Shown here: piece after piece, positions 52,437-61,164 of the stretch
How positions within the stretch are numbered: position 1 is the first letter of the stretch
Layout: each line of letters starts with the position of its first letter
Assembly (NCBI GenBank): GCA_944380315.1
Contig: CALWHG010000005.1
Location: forward strand, 17,530-81,529
Direction of reading: 5' to 3'
DNA length: 64,000 nt
DNA from: an uncultured Lachnospiraceae bacterium
GTDB lineage: Bacteria; Bacillota; Clostridia; Lachnospirales; Lachnospiraceae
Program-made: the position numbers and the translations under genes
Notes under the pieces: generated by a model
Seen by the model: only the letters and a program-made list of their open reading frames with translations
Database searches by the model: none
What the model was told of the DNA's origin: nothing

Positions 52437-52483
52437 GGAGTGGTCTGACAGCCTGATAGGCGAAAGGGCTGCTCCTATTTTTA
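52437..52483 (+). terminator. Probable terminator after sirC
   Basis: Nested stems CAGCC / GGGCTG and AGGAG / CTCCT, followed by ATTTTTA. Imperfect but well placed. Confidence 0.5.
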
Positions 52484-52490
52484 GGGCGGG

Positions 52491-52554
52491 AACAAAATTG
52501 CTCAAAAAATAGAATGTTTTTCGAAATTATAACAATATTGTTCTAAAAATAGAG
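52491..52554 (+). repeat. 40-bp-spaced AT-rich direct repeat with palindrome
   Basis: AACAAAATTGCTCAAAAAAT (+AGAA, 52491-52514) and AACAATATTGTTCTAAAAAT (+AGAG, 52531-52554) match at 19 of 24 bases and are exactly 40 bp apart. The second begins with the perfect palindrome AACAATATTGTT. This is probably the remaining control region of the broken gene that follows. Confidence 0.65.
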
Positions 52555-52559
52555 CATAG

Positions 52560-52868
52560 ATTGAATTTTGGCTGGAAAATATAGTGTATTTTGAGCTTAT
52601 TAGACGTGGATACAGAGTCATGATAGGAAGATCCGGAGATTCAGAGATCGACTTTGTGGCTGAAAAGCAGGGATCTATCAGATATTTTCAGGTGACTGCG
52701 GACATGAGAGCAAAGGATACCTTTGAACGGGAGATGAGGCCGCTTAAAAATATCAGGGATAATTATGAAAAAACAGTGCTTACGGCTGATATGCTTATGG
52801 TTGGTGATTATGAGGGCATAAGGGTCAGGAATCTTCTTGATTGGCTCCTGGCTTCTGAAGAGGGCTGA
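52560..52868 (+). pseudogene. C-terminal remnant of a DUF4143-type ATPase gene
   Basis: The reading frame LENIVYFELIRRGYRVMIGR, then SEIDFVAEKQGSIRYFQVTA, MRPLKNIRDNYEKTVLTADM and GIRVRNLLDWLL, is the end of AAA+/DUF4143 proteins (normally about 400 residues). Only about 100 codons remain. The ATPase domain is absent, and an in-frame TAG lies directly upstream. The homologous reading continues upstream of the first possible start (GTG at 52584), which shows truncation rather than a small gene. An internal deletion joining the old promoter region to the 3' end is the simplest explanation. Confidence 0.8.
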
Positions 52869-52901
52869 TCCCGGATCAAGTCAGGATTTGACAAAAAACA
52901 G

Positions 52902-52930
52902 TTGACATTTCGCGCCCATTATATTAATAT
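52902..52930 (+). promoter_or_regulatory. Predicted promoter of tRNA-Gln
   Basis: A perfect TTGACA at 52902-52907 and TAATAT at 52925-52930, 17-bp spacer. A second TTGACA lies at 52888-52893. Confidence 0.7.
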
Positions 52931-52950
52931 ATTCAGAGTCTGAAAAACAT

Positions 52951-53022
52951 AGCGCCATCGCCAAATGGTAAGGCAACGGACTCTGACTCCGTCATTTCAA
53001 GGTTCGAATCCTTGTGGCGCTG
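52951..53022 (+). tRNA. tRNA-Gln (anticodon CTG)
   Basis: A full cloverleaf: acceptor AGCGCCA/TGGCGCT, D arm GCC-AAATGGTAA-GGC, anticodon arm ACGGA-CTCTGAC-TCCGT (anticodon CTG, reading CAG), T arm CAAGG-TTCGAAT-CCTTG. The discriminator is G and CCA is not encoded. Confidence 0.95.
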
Positions 53023-53030
53023 CTTCCGAG

Positions 53031-53054
53031 GGACAGCTGAGGCTGTCCTTTTTT
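53031..53054 (+). terminator. Terminator after tRNA-Gln
   Basis: A perfect 7-bp stem (GGACAGC / GCTGTCC) with a TGAG loop and a six-T run. Confidence 0.92.
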
Positions 53055-53192
53055 GTTGTGCTTAAGCACCTGGTTTACACAAGCTTTACCATAATATGAC
53101 ATTTTCCGGATAGCTGCTTTTTTTGCCTGGGGATAATATCTACTCGAAATGTTCACATGCGATGAATAAATATCCTACAGGAGGAAAAGTAT

Positions 53193-54335
53193 ATGAAAAG
53201 ATCCATGTTATGTGTAACGGCTCTCATGGCAGCCATGGCCCTTTCGGCCTGCTCCCAGAGTGCTGCTGAGACAGAGGCAGCTACTACCGCAGCCACAGAA
53301 GCAGCTACCGCGGCGGAGACCGAGGCAGCAGCAGAGACTGAGGCAGCAGCAGAGACCGAGGCAGCAGAGGCTTCAGCCGATGGCGAGTCCGAGGCCCCGG
53401 TGCAGACAGAGCCCCTGCTCGTATATCTCAATGACTTCGATGCGGTCATCCCCGACATGTTCAAGGAGGCTACAGGCTATGAGGTGGAGGTGGTAGTAGG
53501 AAACGGTGCCGAGACCATGTCCAGGATAGAGGCCGAGAGCAGCAACCCCCAGTGGGACGTGGTATGGATAGATTCCATGTATGACGTATATAACCTTGAT
53601 CTGGACGGCCAGCTCCTGACAGGACTTGAGCCTGAAAATGCCTCCGGACTTACAGACTTTGCAAAGGCTCTGGTGCCTGAGGACAAGTGCTTTTATCCCA
53701 CAGGTGCTCATGCAGCAGGAGTGATCGTCTACAGGACTGACGTTTATGACGAGACCACTGCTCCCAGGACCTTTGAGGAGCTTACTGATGAAAGGTTCAA
53801 GGATCAGGTGGGCATGGCTGATCCCGGAGTGGCAGCTCCCGCTTATCCCCTTGCCGCATATTTTATGGATACCATGGGCATGGAGGGTGGACAGGAGTAT
53901 TTCACCACCATGTTTGAAAACGGCCTCAAGGTATATCCCAAGAACCCTCAGGTAGTACAGGCTCTTGCAGGCGGCGAGATATCTGCAGCCATCATGCAGG
54001 AGAGCAATGCCTACGAGATGGTACATAGCGGCGAGCCTGTGGCTATAGTATGGCCCGAGGACGGCGCACCTGCCTCCACCAGAGTGGCAGCCATCTGCGC
54101 TCAGACGGATCAGCCTGAGATCGCAAAGCTGTTCGTAAACTTCCTTCTTGACCCTGAGACTCAGCAGGAGCTCATAAATCTTGGAGATGAGGGCTATTTC
54201 GAGCCTTCAGTAGAGGGCGTGACCATGAAGGAGGACCGCGATCCAAATGCCAAGCTGGTAGCAGCCGACATAGTATTTGGAGCTGAAAATGAGGGCGATA
54301 TCAAGGCCTGGTTCGCAGACATGTCCGCGATGTAA
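53193..54335 (+). CDS. ABC transporter substrate-binding lipoprotein (family 1)
   Basis: Extracellular ligand-binding lipoprotein of an importer. The lipobox is LSACSQ (Cys about 20). A low-complexity Ala/Glu/Thr linker (about 25-66) tethers the domain. The folded part starts LLVYLNDFDAVIPDMFKEAT and contains NPQWDVVWIDSMYDVYNL, GVIVYRTDVYDETTAPRTFE and IVWPEDGAPASTRVAAI. This fits the iron(III)/aminoethylphosphonate/thiamine group of binding proteins. The tyrosine pair of classical iron binders is not obvious, so the ligand is left open. AGGAGG precedes the ATG. Confidence 0.87.
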   Translation: MKRSMLCVTALMAAMALSACSQSAAETEAATTAATEAATAAETEAAAETEAAAETEAAEASADGESEAPVQTEPLLVYLNDFDAVIPDMFKEATGYEVEVVVGNGAETMSRIEAESSNPQWDVVWIDSMYDVYNLDLDGQLLTGLEPENASGLTDFAKALVPEDKCFYPTGAHAAGVIVYRTDVYDETTAPRTFEELTDERFKDQVGMADPGVAAPAYPLAAYFMDTMGMEGGQEYFTTMFENGLKVYPKNPQVVQALAGGEISAAIMQESNAYEMVHSGEPVAIVWPEDGAPASTRVAAICAQTDQPEIAKLFVNFLLDPETQQELINLGDEGYFEPSVEGVTMKEDRDPNAKLVAADIVFGAENEGDIKAWFADMSAM

Positions 54336-54376
54336 GCCGCCTGTCTTAAGGACGGTCCGGATCTGAAGGTACAGAT

Positions 54377-56074
54377 ATGAAAAACAGAGAAAATATCGGA
54401 GGCTCCGGCATACTCCTGATCCTGATCATATTAGTACTGTTGCCACTGGTGACAGTACTTTTTCAGGTCGTATGCCCGGGCCTTGAGCTTTCCGAGTTCG
54501 ATCTCGGAAATCTGGCACTGGTGCTGGATGTATTTAAAAGGCCCCTGTGGGAGAAGGCCTTCATAAATTCTGCCACGCTGAGCCTGGCCACTACGGCCAT
54601 AGGCATCATACTTGCAGGACTGCTTGCAAATCTGAGAGTCAATTATGAATTTCCCTTTGGAAAGCTGCTGGATATAGTGAGCTGGATACTCATGATCATC
54701 CCCTCCTTCATACTTGCTCAGGGCTGGGTGTATTTTGCTTCGGGAAATGGCATAGCGAAGGCCTGGCTTGGCATAAGCGGGATGAACGATTTCCTGTTCA
54801 GCTTTCCGGGGCTCGTGACGGTCATGGTGCTCTGCAAATATCCCATGGCCTATGTAGCCATAAAGGCGGCCCTCGAGTGGTATCCGGCAGAGCTGGTGCA
54901 TGCGGCCAGGATGAACGGGGCATCTCCCGTAAGGGCCTGGCTGGACGTACAGTTCCCGCTTTGCCTGCCTACTTATTTTTCGGCTGCCATGCTCATATTT
55001 ATGGATACGGTGGGCGACTATGGCATGTCCTCCACCATCACTGCCGTATATTCATTTCCCACATTGCCCTATACCATATACAGCGCCATATGCTCATCCC
55101 CAGTAAGATTTGACATGGCTGGAGTGCTGTCCCTCTATCTGGTGGTCATGATAGTCATAGCCATGATACTACAGCACTATGTCATGGGCAGGAAGCGCTT
55201 CGATTACCTGGGCAATGGTACCATGCGCACCATGGCAAGGAAGCCCCGCGGCCTGCTTTCGGCCTTTATAAATGTATTTACCGGTCTTTTCTGCCTGGTG
55301 GCCCTGGGAGTGCCCGTGGGATCAAACTTCATCATGTCATTTTCCGATTCCTTCAGCATAGAGAGGTTTGAGTTTACCCTTGAAAATTATAAAAGGGTGC
55401 TGCAGCCAGACGGAGAGCTGATAGTGGGCATACAGCATTCCCTTTCACTGGCGGTCATAGCTGCGCTCATAGGCATAGTACTGGGCTTTGCGGTGGCATA
55501 TATACTTACGTATTCGGATTTCAAGCTGAAGAGATTTATAGACACCATCACCCTCATAGCCATGGCGGTGCCCGGAGTAGTGCTTGGTATAGGCTACATT
55601 TTCGTATGGAACCAGAAATGGCTCCAGCCCCTTGGCCTGAATCTATATGGCAAGCCCTCCATCCTTGTACTGGCGGCGGTGGCATCGGCAGTGCCCCTCA
55701 TAAACAGGGTACTGGTTGGAGGCATGGCCAAGGTGCCAAAGGAGCTCCTGACGGCATCCCAGGTACAGGGAGCCAGTTTCGTGCACAGGATCAGGACCAT
55801 ACTGCTGCCTTTGCTTCACAACAGCATGGTGTCGGGAGTATTGGCTGCCTTTGGAGGAAGTGTATTCAACCTGGCTATCACCACCATACTTTATCCTCCT
55901 AACTACAGCACACTGCCCGTATATATCAGCGATTCCTACAATGATCTCAACTTCGGATATGCGGCGGCAGCCACCATAGTGGGAGGAGCCTGTATAGTGA
56001 CCATCATGCTCATACTTGAGTTCGTATTGAATATAGGAAACAGAAAGAGGAATGAATATGCAGCCAATACTTGA
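54377..56074 (+). CDS. ABC transporter permease, fused double domain (FbpB-like)
   Basis: Membrane part of the importer, 565 residues with about 12 helices. It is made of two BPD_transp-type halves, each with an EAA-type loop for the ATPase: LVHAARMNGASPVRAWLDVQ in the first half and LLTASQVQGASFVHRIRTIL in the second. This fused arrangement is usual for iron(III)- and aminoethylphosphonate-type systems. It begins 41 bp after the binding-protein gene, and its end overlaps the ATPase gene by 23 bp. Confidence 0.9.
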   Translation: MKNRENIGGSGILLILIILVLLPLVTVLFQVVCPGLELSEFDLGNLALVLDVFKRPLWEKAFINSATLSLATTAIGIILAGLLANLRVNYEFPFGKLLDIVSWILMIIPSFILAQGWVYFASGNGIAKAWLGISGMNDFLFSFPGLVTVMVLCKYPMAYVAIKAALEWYPAELVHAARMNGASPVRAWLDVQFPLCLPTYFSAAMLIFMDTVGDYGMSSTITAVYSFPTLPYTIYSAICSSPVRFDMAGVLSLYLVVMIVIAMILQHYVMGRKRFDYLGNGTMRTMARKPRGLLSAFINVFTGLFCLVALGVPVGSNFIMSFSDSFSIERFEFTLENYKRVLQPDGELIVGIQHSLSLAVIAALIGIVLGFAVAYILTYSDFKLKRFIDTITLIAMAVPGVVLGIGYIFVWNQKWLQPLGLNLYGKPSILVLAAVASAVPLINRVLVGGMAKVPKELLTASQVQGASFVHRIRTILLPLLHNSMVSGVLAAFGGSVFNLAITTILYPPNYSTLPVYISDSYNDLNFGYAAAATIVGGACIVTIMLILEFVLNIGNRKRNEYAANT

Positions 56075-57170
56075 GATAAAGGGCCTTAAGAAGACATATG
56101 GAAAGACACAGGTGCTCAAGGGCATAGATCTGAGTGTCAGGGAGGGTGAGATCATAAGCGTGCTCGGTCCCTCAGGCTGTGGAAAATCCACCCTGCTCCG
56201 CATCATAGCGGGCATACTTGAGCCCTCGGAGGGCAGCGTGTGCATAAGGGGAGAGGAGGTCTCAGGCAGACACAGGAACTTGCCTACGGAAAAAAGGGGC
56301 ATAAACATGGTGTTCCAGGACTTTGCCCTATGGCCTCATCTTAAGGTAGAGGAAAATATACTGTATGGACTGAAGCTGAGAAAGACTCCGAAGGAGGAGT
56401 GTGACGCAAGGCTCAGGGAGATGACGGAGCTCCTCCATCTTGACGGGCTGCTTGGGAGATATCCGGCTGAGCTGTCCGGGGGACAGCAGCAGCGTGTGGC
56501 CATAGCCCGTGCCCTTATAACGAAGCCCGCCATAGTGCTCCTTGATGAGCCCCTCTGCAATCTTGACATACAGCTGCGCATAGAGATGCGTACTGAGATG
56601 GCCTACCTTTTCAGAAAGCTTGGGACCACCGTATTCCATGTGACTCATGATCCCTCGGAGGCCTTTGCCATGGCTGACCGTATCATCATCATGAGCGGAG
56701 GCTATATCGATCAGGCCGCAAGCCCGGTGGAGTGCTATATGAAGCCTCAGACCGCTCTGGTGGCAGGACTCCTGGGAGCCGGAAACGATCTCAGGTCCGT
56801 GAAGCTCCTGGATGCGGCAGAGGGAGCTGCAGGTAAGGCGACAGATGCCGGGACCTCAGTCAGGGACTGCAGGATATCGGTCGGAGAGGATGATATGGAA
56901 GGCGTGTATTTTGGTGGTTCAGGAGGAGGTGCCGGATGCATGGCCAGATTCCGCCCTGAGGATGCCCGCTGGGAGGGAAGCATGAGAGCTGGAAATGCAT
57001 TTTCCGTAAGGGTGCTCATGTCCACCTTTGAGGGAGGCTGCTTCAGGATAAGGGTGGCTGACCGGGCAGGAGATGAGTTCAATATCCTGAACGACAGTGC
57101 CGTAGCCGAGGGTACGGAGGGCTATGTAAGCGTACCCAAGGAAAAGCTCTATGTCTATGACAGGGTGTGA
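56052..57170 (+). CDS. ABC transporter ATP-binding protein (FbpC/PotA-like)
   Basis: ATPase that drives the importer. Walker A is GPSGCGKSTLLR, the signature is LSGGQQQRVAIARAL, Walker B is AIVLLDEPLCNLD, and the switch His is in FHVTHDPSEAFAMADR. The C-terminal ~120 residues form a TOBE-type domain (FRPEDARWEGSMRAGNAFSV). A Gly/Ala-rich loop (about 255-305) enlarges the linker before it. It is 372 residues and overlaps the permease gene, so the three genes form one operon. Confidence 0.93.
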   Translation: MNMQPILEIKGLKKTYGKTQVLKGIDLSVREGEIISVLGPSGCGKSTLLRIIAGILEPSEGSVCIRGEEVSGRHRNLPTEKRGINMVFQDFALWPHLKVEENILYGLKLRKTPKEECDARLREMTELLHLDGLLGRYPAELSGGQQQRVAIARALITKPAIVLLDEPLCNLDIQLRIEMRTEMAYLFRKLGTTVFHVTHDPSEAFAMADRIIIMSGGYIDQAASPVECYMKPQTALVAGLLGAGNDLRSVKLLDAAEGAAGKATDAGTSVRDCRISVGEDDMEGVYFGGSGGGAGCMARFRPEDARWEGSMRAGNAFSVRVLMSTFEGGCFRIRVADRAGDEFNILNDSAVAEGTEGYVSVPKEKLYVYDRV

Positions 57171-57213
57171 AGCAACATTTTAAACTAGTTAATATTGTTT
57201 ATAAATAAAGAAA

Positions 57214-57257
57214 GACCCATTCTGCATTTTGTTTCACTGCAGGATGGGTCGATTTTT
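57214..57257 (+). terminator. Rho-independent terminator of the ABC operon
   Basis: A 13-base arm pair, GACCCATTCTGCA / TGCAGGATGGGTC (one mismatch), with an 11-nt loop and TTTTT at 57253-57257. Confidence 0.88.
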
Positions 57258-57332
57258 ACCTTTTCTTTTCATGTAAAATATTATAAGATTTTCCTGACGG
57301 GAGCTTTCCCGGATCTTTAAGGAGGAAATGCC

Positions 57333-58409
57333 ATGAAATGGAAAAAATACACCATAAATACTACCACTGAGGCTGAGGACATCATCAGCTCCATGCTCAG
57401 CGACCTGGGCATAGAGGGAGTCCAGATAGAGGACAATGTGCCTCTTTCGGAGGACGACACAAAGGGCATGTTCATAGACGTGCTGCCGGAGCTCCCTCCC
57501 GATGACGGTACTTCCAGGGTCAGCTTTTTCCTAAGAGAGGCCGGAGATGAGGGCGTGGTCCCGGTGTCGAAGGCTCAGGCAGGAGTCAGTGATACTGAGG
57601 ACAATTCCTATACCTTTTCAGACAGAGTCTGGGAGGTGGCTGAGATAGAGAAGCTCCTCAAGGACATAGAGGCGGAGCTTTCAGACATGCGGGCCCATGT
57701 GGATATAGGAGAGGGCACCATAGTCAGCTCTGAGACCGAGGACGCGGATTGGATGAACAACTGGAAGCAGTATTTCAGGCCCTTTACGGTAGAGAACATC
57801 CTCATCAAGCCCGTATGGGAGGACATACCTGAGGAGTATGCCGCTGATGTGGAGGAAGGCAGGCTCAGGCTCATAAACATAAATCCGGGCACCGCCTTTG
57901 GCACCGGCTCCCACGAGACTACCAAGCTCTGCATCAGTCAGCTCTACAGATATGTGACGGGAGCAGAAAGGGTGCTGGATCTGGGTACCGGCACCGGCAT
58001 ACTGGGCATAGCCGCCCTCAAGGAGGGCGTAGGCAAGGTCATGGCCACAGACGTGGATGACAACTGCGTGTCAGCCGTGGAGGAAAATCTGGAGCTCAAC
58101 GATATATGGGAGGATGACTTCAGGCTGGTCATAGGAAATGTGCTGGAGGATGAGGAGCTCGCGGAGGAGATAGGCTTTGAGCGCTATGACATGGTGGTGG
58201 CAAACATACTTGCCCCGGTCATCATAAGTCTGGCAAAGCCCGGAGCCGCAGACAGGTTCATAAAGCGTGGAGGCATATTTATCACCTCCGGCATCATAGA
58301 TACTAAGGAGGACGAGGTCCTTAAGGCCTTTGAGGCAAATAAGAACTGGGAGGTGGTGGAGGTCAACCACCTTGGAGAATGGGTCAATGTGACCGCAGTG
58401 AGGCTGTGA
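57333..58409 (+). CDS. prmA: Ribosomal protein L11 methyltransferase
   Basis: Uses S-adenosylmethionine to methylate L11. The N-terminal substrate domain ends with WMNNWKQYFRPF. The catalytic domain has FGTGSHETTKLCI, the SAM motif VLDLGTGTGILGIAALKEG, and VVANILAPVIISLA. At 358 residues it is about 40 longer than usual because of an enlarged, acidic N-terminal region (VQIEDNVPLSEDDTKGMFID). GGAGG precedes the ATG. nnr follows after one base. Confidence 0.93.
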   Translation: MKWKKYTINTTTEAEDIISSMLSDLGIEGVQIEDNVPLSEDDTKGMFIDVLPELPPDDGTSRVSFFLREAGDEGVVPVSKAQAGVSDTEDNSYTFSDRVWEVAEIEKLLKDIEAELSDMRAHVDIGEGTIVSSETEDADWMNNWKQYFRPFTVENILIKPVWEDIPEEYAADVEEGRLRLININPGTAFGTGSHETTKLCISQLYRYVTGAERVLDLGTGTGILGIAALKEGVGKVMATDVDDNCVSAVEENLELNDIWEDDFRLVIGNVLEDEELAEEIGFERYDMVVANILAPVIISLAKPGAADRFIKRGGIFITSGIIDTKEDEVLKAFEANKNWEVVEVNHLGEWVNVTAVRL

Positions 58410-58410
58410 T

Positions 58411-60027
58411 ATGTCAGTACTGGTCAGCGGAGCATTTGCAAAAAGGATAGACAGGTATGCCATAGAGGAGCTTGGCATACCTTCTCTTGAGCTTATGGCA
58501 AGAGCTGCAGAAGGCCTTGCGGCGGAGACAGAGAGACTTGCAGATAAGCATTTTCCCGATAAGAAAAGGCAGGATGTCAGTATCCTGTTCCTTTGCGGCA
58601 CCGGCAACAACGGAGCGGACGGGCTGAATGCGGCTCATATATTGTCGGGACATGGCTTCAGGGAGATACGCATAGGCGTGCTTGGTGACAGGCGGAGATG
58701 CACGGAGGAATTCCGCTTTCACGAGAGGGCACTTGAGGAAGCCGGCATGGCCCTGACATGGATAGACAGCGTAAGCGGAGACGAGGCGGGGACACCTGAT
58801 ATAGTAGTGGATGCTCTCTTTGGCATAGGCCTCAGCAGGCCCGTGGAGGGGCGCTTCCTTGAACTCATAGGGCTCATCAATGAGCTGAGGGACAGGGGAT
58901 CCCTGATCATATCAGCAGATGTGCCTTCGGGCCTCGACAGTGATCTCGGCCACAACATGTGCGGGGCTTCTATGCCCGTCAGGGCTCATGAGACGGTGAC
59001 CTTCGGCTTTGATAAGACAGGCCTCTGGCTCGGCATGGGACCCTCCGTCAGAGGGGAGCTCTGTCAGGTGGACATAGGATATGAACCGGATATATGCAGC
59101 AGGATCCCGCATGATATTTACGACGTAATAGAAACTACTGACATAGAACAGGAAGACATCAAATATAAGCTAAGGAAACGAGGTCCCAATGCCAACAAAT
59201 CCACCTATGGAAAGCTGCTTATCATAGGGGGCTCCAGGGGTATGGCAGGTGCGGCGTATCTTTCCGGCCTTGCGGCATACAGGAGCGGCATGGGCATGGT
59301 GCGCTATCTTGGACCGGAGTGCAACAGGAGCATACTTCAGACTCTGCTGCCTGAGGCCATGTATGATTCCTGTGATGAGGTCTCCCGGGAGAGCATCCTG
59401 AAGGTCATGAGGCCTGCCTTTGACTGGGCCGATCACTTTGTGCTGGGGCCTGGCCTTTCCAGATCTAAGGAGGCTGAGCTGATGGTGAGGACATTTGCTG
59501 AGCTATGGTCAGAGGCTCAGAAGAAGCTGCTTGTGCTGGATGCTGACGGGCTCAATTTCCTGGCTGCCCATGAGGAGCTTTCTGGCATGCTGCTGGGACC
59601 CAGGACGGTCATCACGCCTCATGTAGGGGAGATGGCGAGGCTGGTGCCTGAGAGCATAGCTGACATAAAGGCTGATCCCCTGAGGATCGCCCGGGACTAT
59701 GCCCTGACCCATCATGTAAATGTCATACTGAAGGACGCAGTGACGGTGACTGCGGATGCAGAGGGAAAGCTCCATATAAATACGGAGGGCTCCGCAGCGC
59801 TTTCCAAGGCAGGCTCCGGAGACGTGCTGACCGGAGCTGTGGCCGGAGTATGTGCAGTACTGGGAGATGATATTTCCAAAGCCCTGCCTGCTGCCGTATG
59901 CCTTCATGGCCTGGCGGGCCGTCTCGGGGCAGAAGGCATCTCTGAGCACGGAAGCCTTGCCAGGGATACGGCGGATGCTCTTCCCCGGGCATTTTTGACT
60001 TTCCAAGAGGAGTCTTTGGTTATATAA
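58411..60027 (+). CDS. nnr: Bifunctional NAD(P)H-hydrate epimerase / ADP-dependent dehydratase
   Basis: Repairs damaged hydrated NADH and NADPH. The N-terminal YjeF_N epimerase domain (about 1-215) has CGTGNNGADGLNAAHIL and DALFGIGLSRPVEG. The C-terminal ribokinase-like dehydratase domain (about 235-538) has GKLLIIGGSRGMAGAAYLSG, VITPHVGEMARL and SKAGSGDVLTGAVAGVCA. The 538-residue length fits the fused enzyme. It starts one base after prmA. Confidence 0.95.
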   Translation: MSVLVSGAFAKRIDRYAIEELGIPSLELMARAAEGLAAETERLADKHFPDKKRQDVSILFLCGTGNNGADGLNAAHILSGHGFREIRIGVLGDRRRCTEEFRFHERALEEAGMALTWIDSVSGDEAGTPDIVVDALFGIGLSRPVEGRFLELIGLINELRDRGSLIISADVPSGLDSDLGHNMCGASMPVRAHETVTFGFDKTGLWLGMGPSVRGELCQVDIGYEPDICSRIPHDIYDVIETTDIEQEDIKYKLRKRGPNANKSTYGKLLIIGGSRGMAGAAYLSGLAAYRSGMGMVRYLGPECNRSILQTLLPEAMYDSCDEVSRESILKVMRPAFDWADHFVLGPGLSRSKEAELMVRTFAELWSEAQKKLLVLDADGLNFLAAHEELSGMLLGPRTVITPHVGEMARLVPESIADIKADPLRIARDYALTHHVNVILKDAVTVTADAEGKLHINTEGSAALSKAGSGDVLTGAVAGVCAVLGDDISKALPAAVCLHGLAGRLGAEGISEHGSLARDTADALPRAFLTFQEESLVI

Positions 60028-60073
60028 TAGAGCACATCTATATTTTCATATAAAAGATAAAAAGGAGGTAGCT

Positions 60074-61153
60074 ATGAGCAGAGTCTATAATTTCAGTGCA
60101 GGACCTGCAGTGCTTCCGGAGTCAGTGCTCCGTGAGGCAGCAGATGAGATGCTCGATTACCGCGGATGCGGCATGAGTGTGATGGAGATGAGCCATCGAT
60201 CTAAGGATTTTGAAGATATCCTTCATGATGCAGAGTCTACCCTTCGTGAGCTCATGGGTATCTCCGATGATTATCAGGTGCTTTTCCTTCAGGGAGGAGC
60301 ATCACAGCAGTTTGCGGCAGTCCCCATGAACCTTATGCGGAACAGAGTGGCAGACTACATCATCACCGGACAGTGGGCCAAGAAGGCGGCTCAGGAGGCG
60401 GAGCTCTACGGAAAGGTGAACCGCATAGCCTCCTCCGCGGACAGGACATTTTCATATATTCCTGACTGTAGCGACCTGCCCGTATCGGCGGATGCGGACT
60501 ATGTCTACATCTGCCAGAACAACACGATATACGGCACCAGATTCCCTGAGCTTCCCGATACCAAGGGCAAGCTCCTGGTGGCGGATGTATCCTCCATGTT
60601 CCTTTCCGAGCCTGTCAATGTGGAGCGCTATGGAGTCATTTACGCAGGAGTACAGAAGAATGCAGGCCCTGCAGGGCTTGTGGTGTCCATCATAAGGAAG
60701 GACCTGATCACCGACGACGTGCTTCCGGGCACTCCCACCATGCTGAAGTGGAAGACCCAGGCAGATGCGGATTCCCTCTACAATACGCCCAACTGCTATG
60801 CCATATATATCTGTGGCAAGGTATTTCACTGGGTAAAGGATATGGGCGGCCTTGCTGCCATGAAGGAGAGGAATGAGAAAAAGGCGGCACTTCTGTATGA
60901 TTTCCTTGACAGCTCCAGCCTTTTCAGGGGCACTGTGGAGAAGGGCTCACGCTCCATCATGAATGTGCCCTTCGTCACAGGAGATGAGGCCATGGACAAG
61001 GAGTTCATAGCCGAGGCTGACAGGGCTGGCTTCAAGAACCTGAAGGGACACAGGACTGTGGGAGGCATGAGGGCCTCCATATACAACGCCATGCCCTATG
61101 AGGGTGTGGAGGCGCTGGTAAGGTTCATGAAGGACTTTGAGGCAAGGCACTGA
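60074..61153 (+). CDS. serC: Phosphoserine aminotransferase
   Basis: Pyridoxal-phosphate enzyme making 3-phosphoserine in serine synthesis. Start YNFSAGPAVLPESVLREAAD, substrate loop MSHRSKDFEDIL, QGGASQQFAAVPMNLM, and the cofactor Lys in YAGVQKNAGPAGLVVSI. VGGMRASIYNAMPYEGVEAL is at the end. The 359-residue length is normal. AAAGGAGG lies before the ATG. serA follows after 11 bp. Confidence 0.97.
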   Translation: MSRVYNFSAGPAVLPESVLREAADEMLDYRGCGMSVMEMSHRSKDFEDILHDAESTLRELMGISDDYQVLFLQGGASQQFAAVPMNLMRNRVADYIITGQWAKKAAQEAELYGKVNRIASSADRTFSYIPDCSDLPVSADADYVYICQNNTIYGTRFPELPDTKGKLLVADVSSMFLSEPVNVERYGVIYAGVQKNAGPAGLVVSIIRKDLITDDVLPGTPTMLKWKTQADADSLYNTPNCYAIYICGKVFHWVKDMGGLAAMKERNEKKAALLYDFLDSSSLFRGTVEKGSRSIMNVPFVTGDEAMDKEFIAEADRAGFKNLKGHRTVGGMRASIYNAMPYEGVEALVRFMKDFEARH

Positions 61154-61164
61154 GGGGGAGAGTC

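Noticed and set aside
52951-53022. tRNA-Gln as an integration site with the adjacent remnant as a mobile island
   Set aside because: No integrase, no direct repeat of the tRNA 3' end and no island gene content were found nearby.
53281-53380. Repeated GCAGAGACTGAGGC units as a microsatellite or CRISPR-like array
   Set aside because: They encode the Ala/Glu/Thr linker of the substrate-binding lipoprotein; a low-complexity coding tract.
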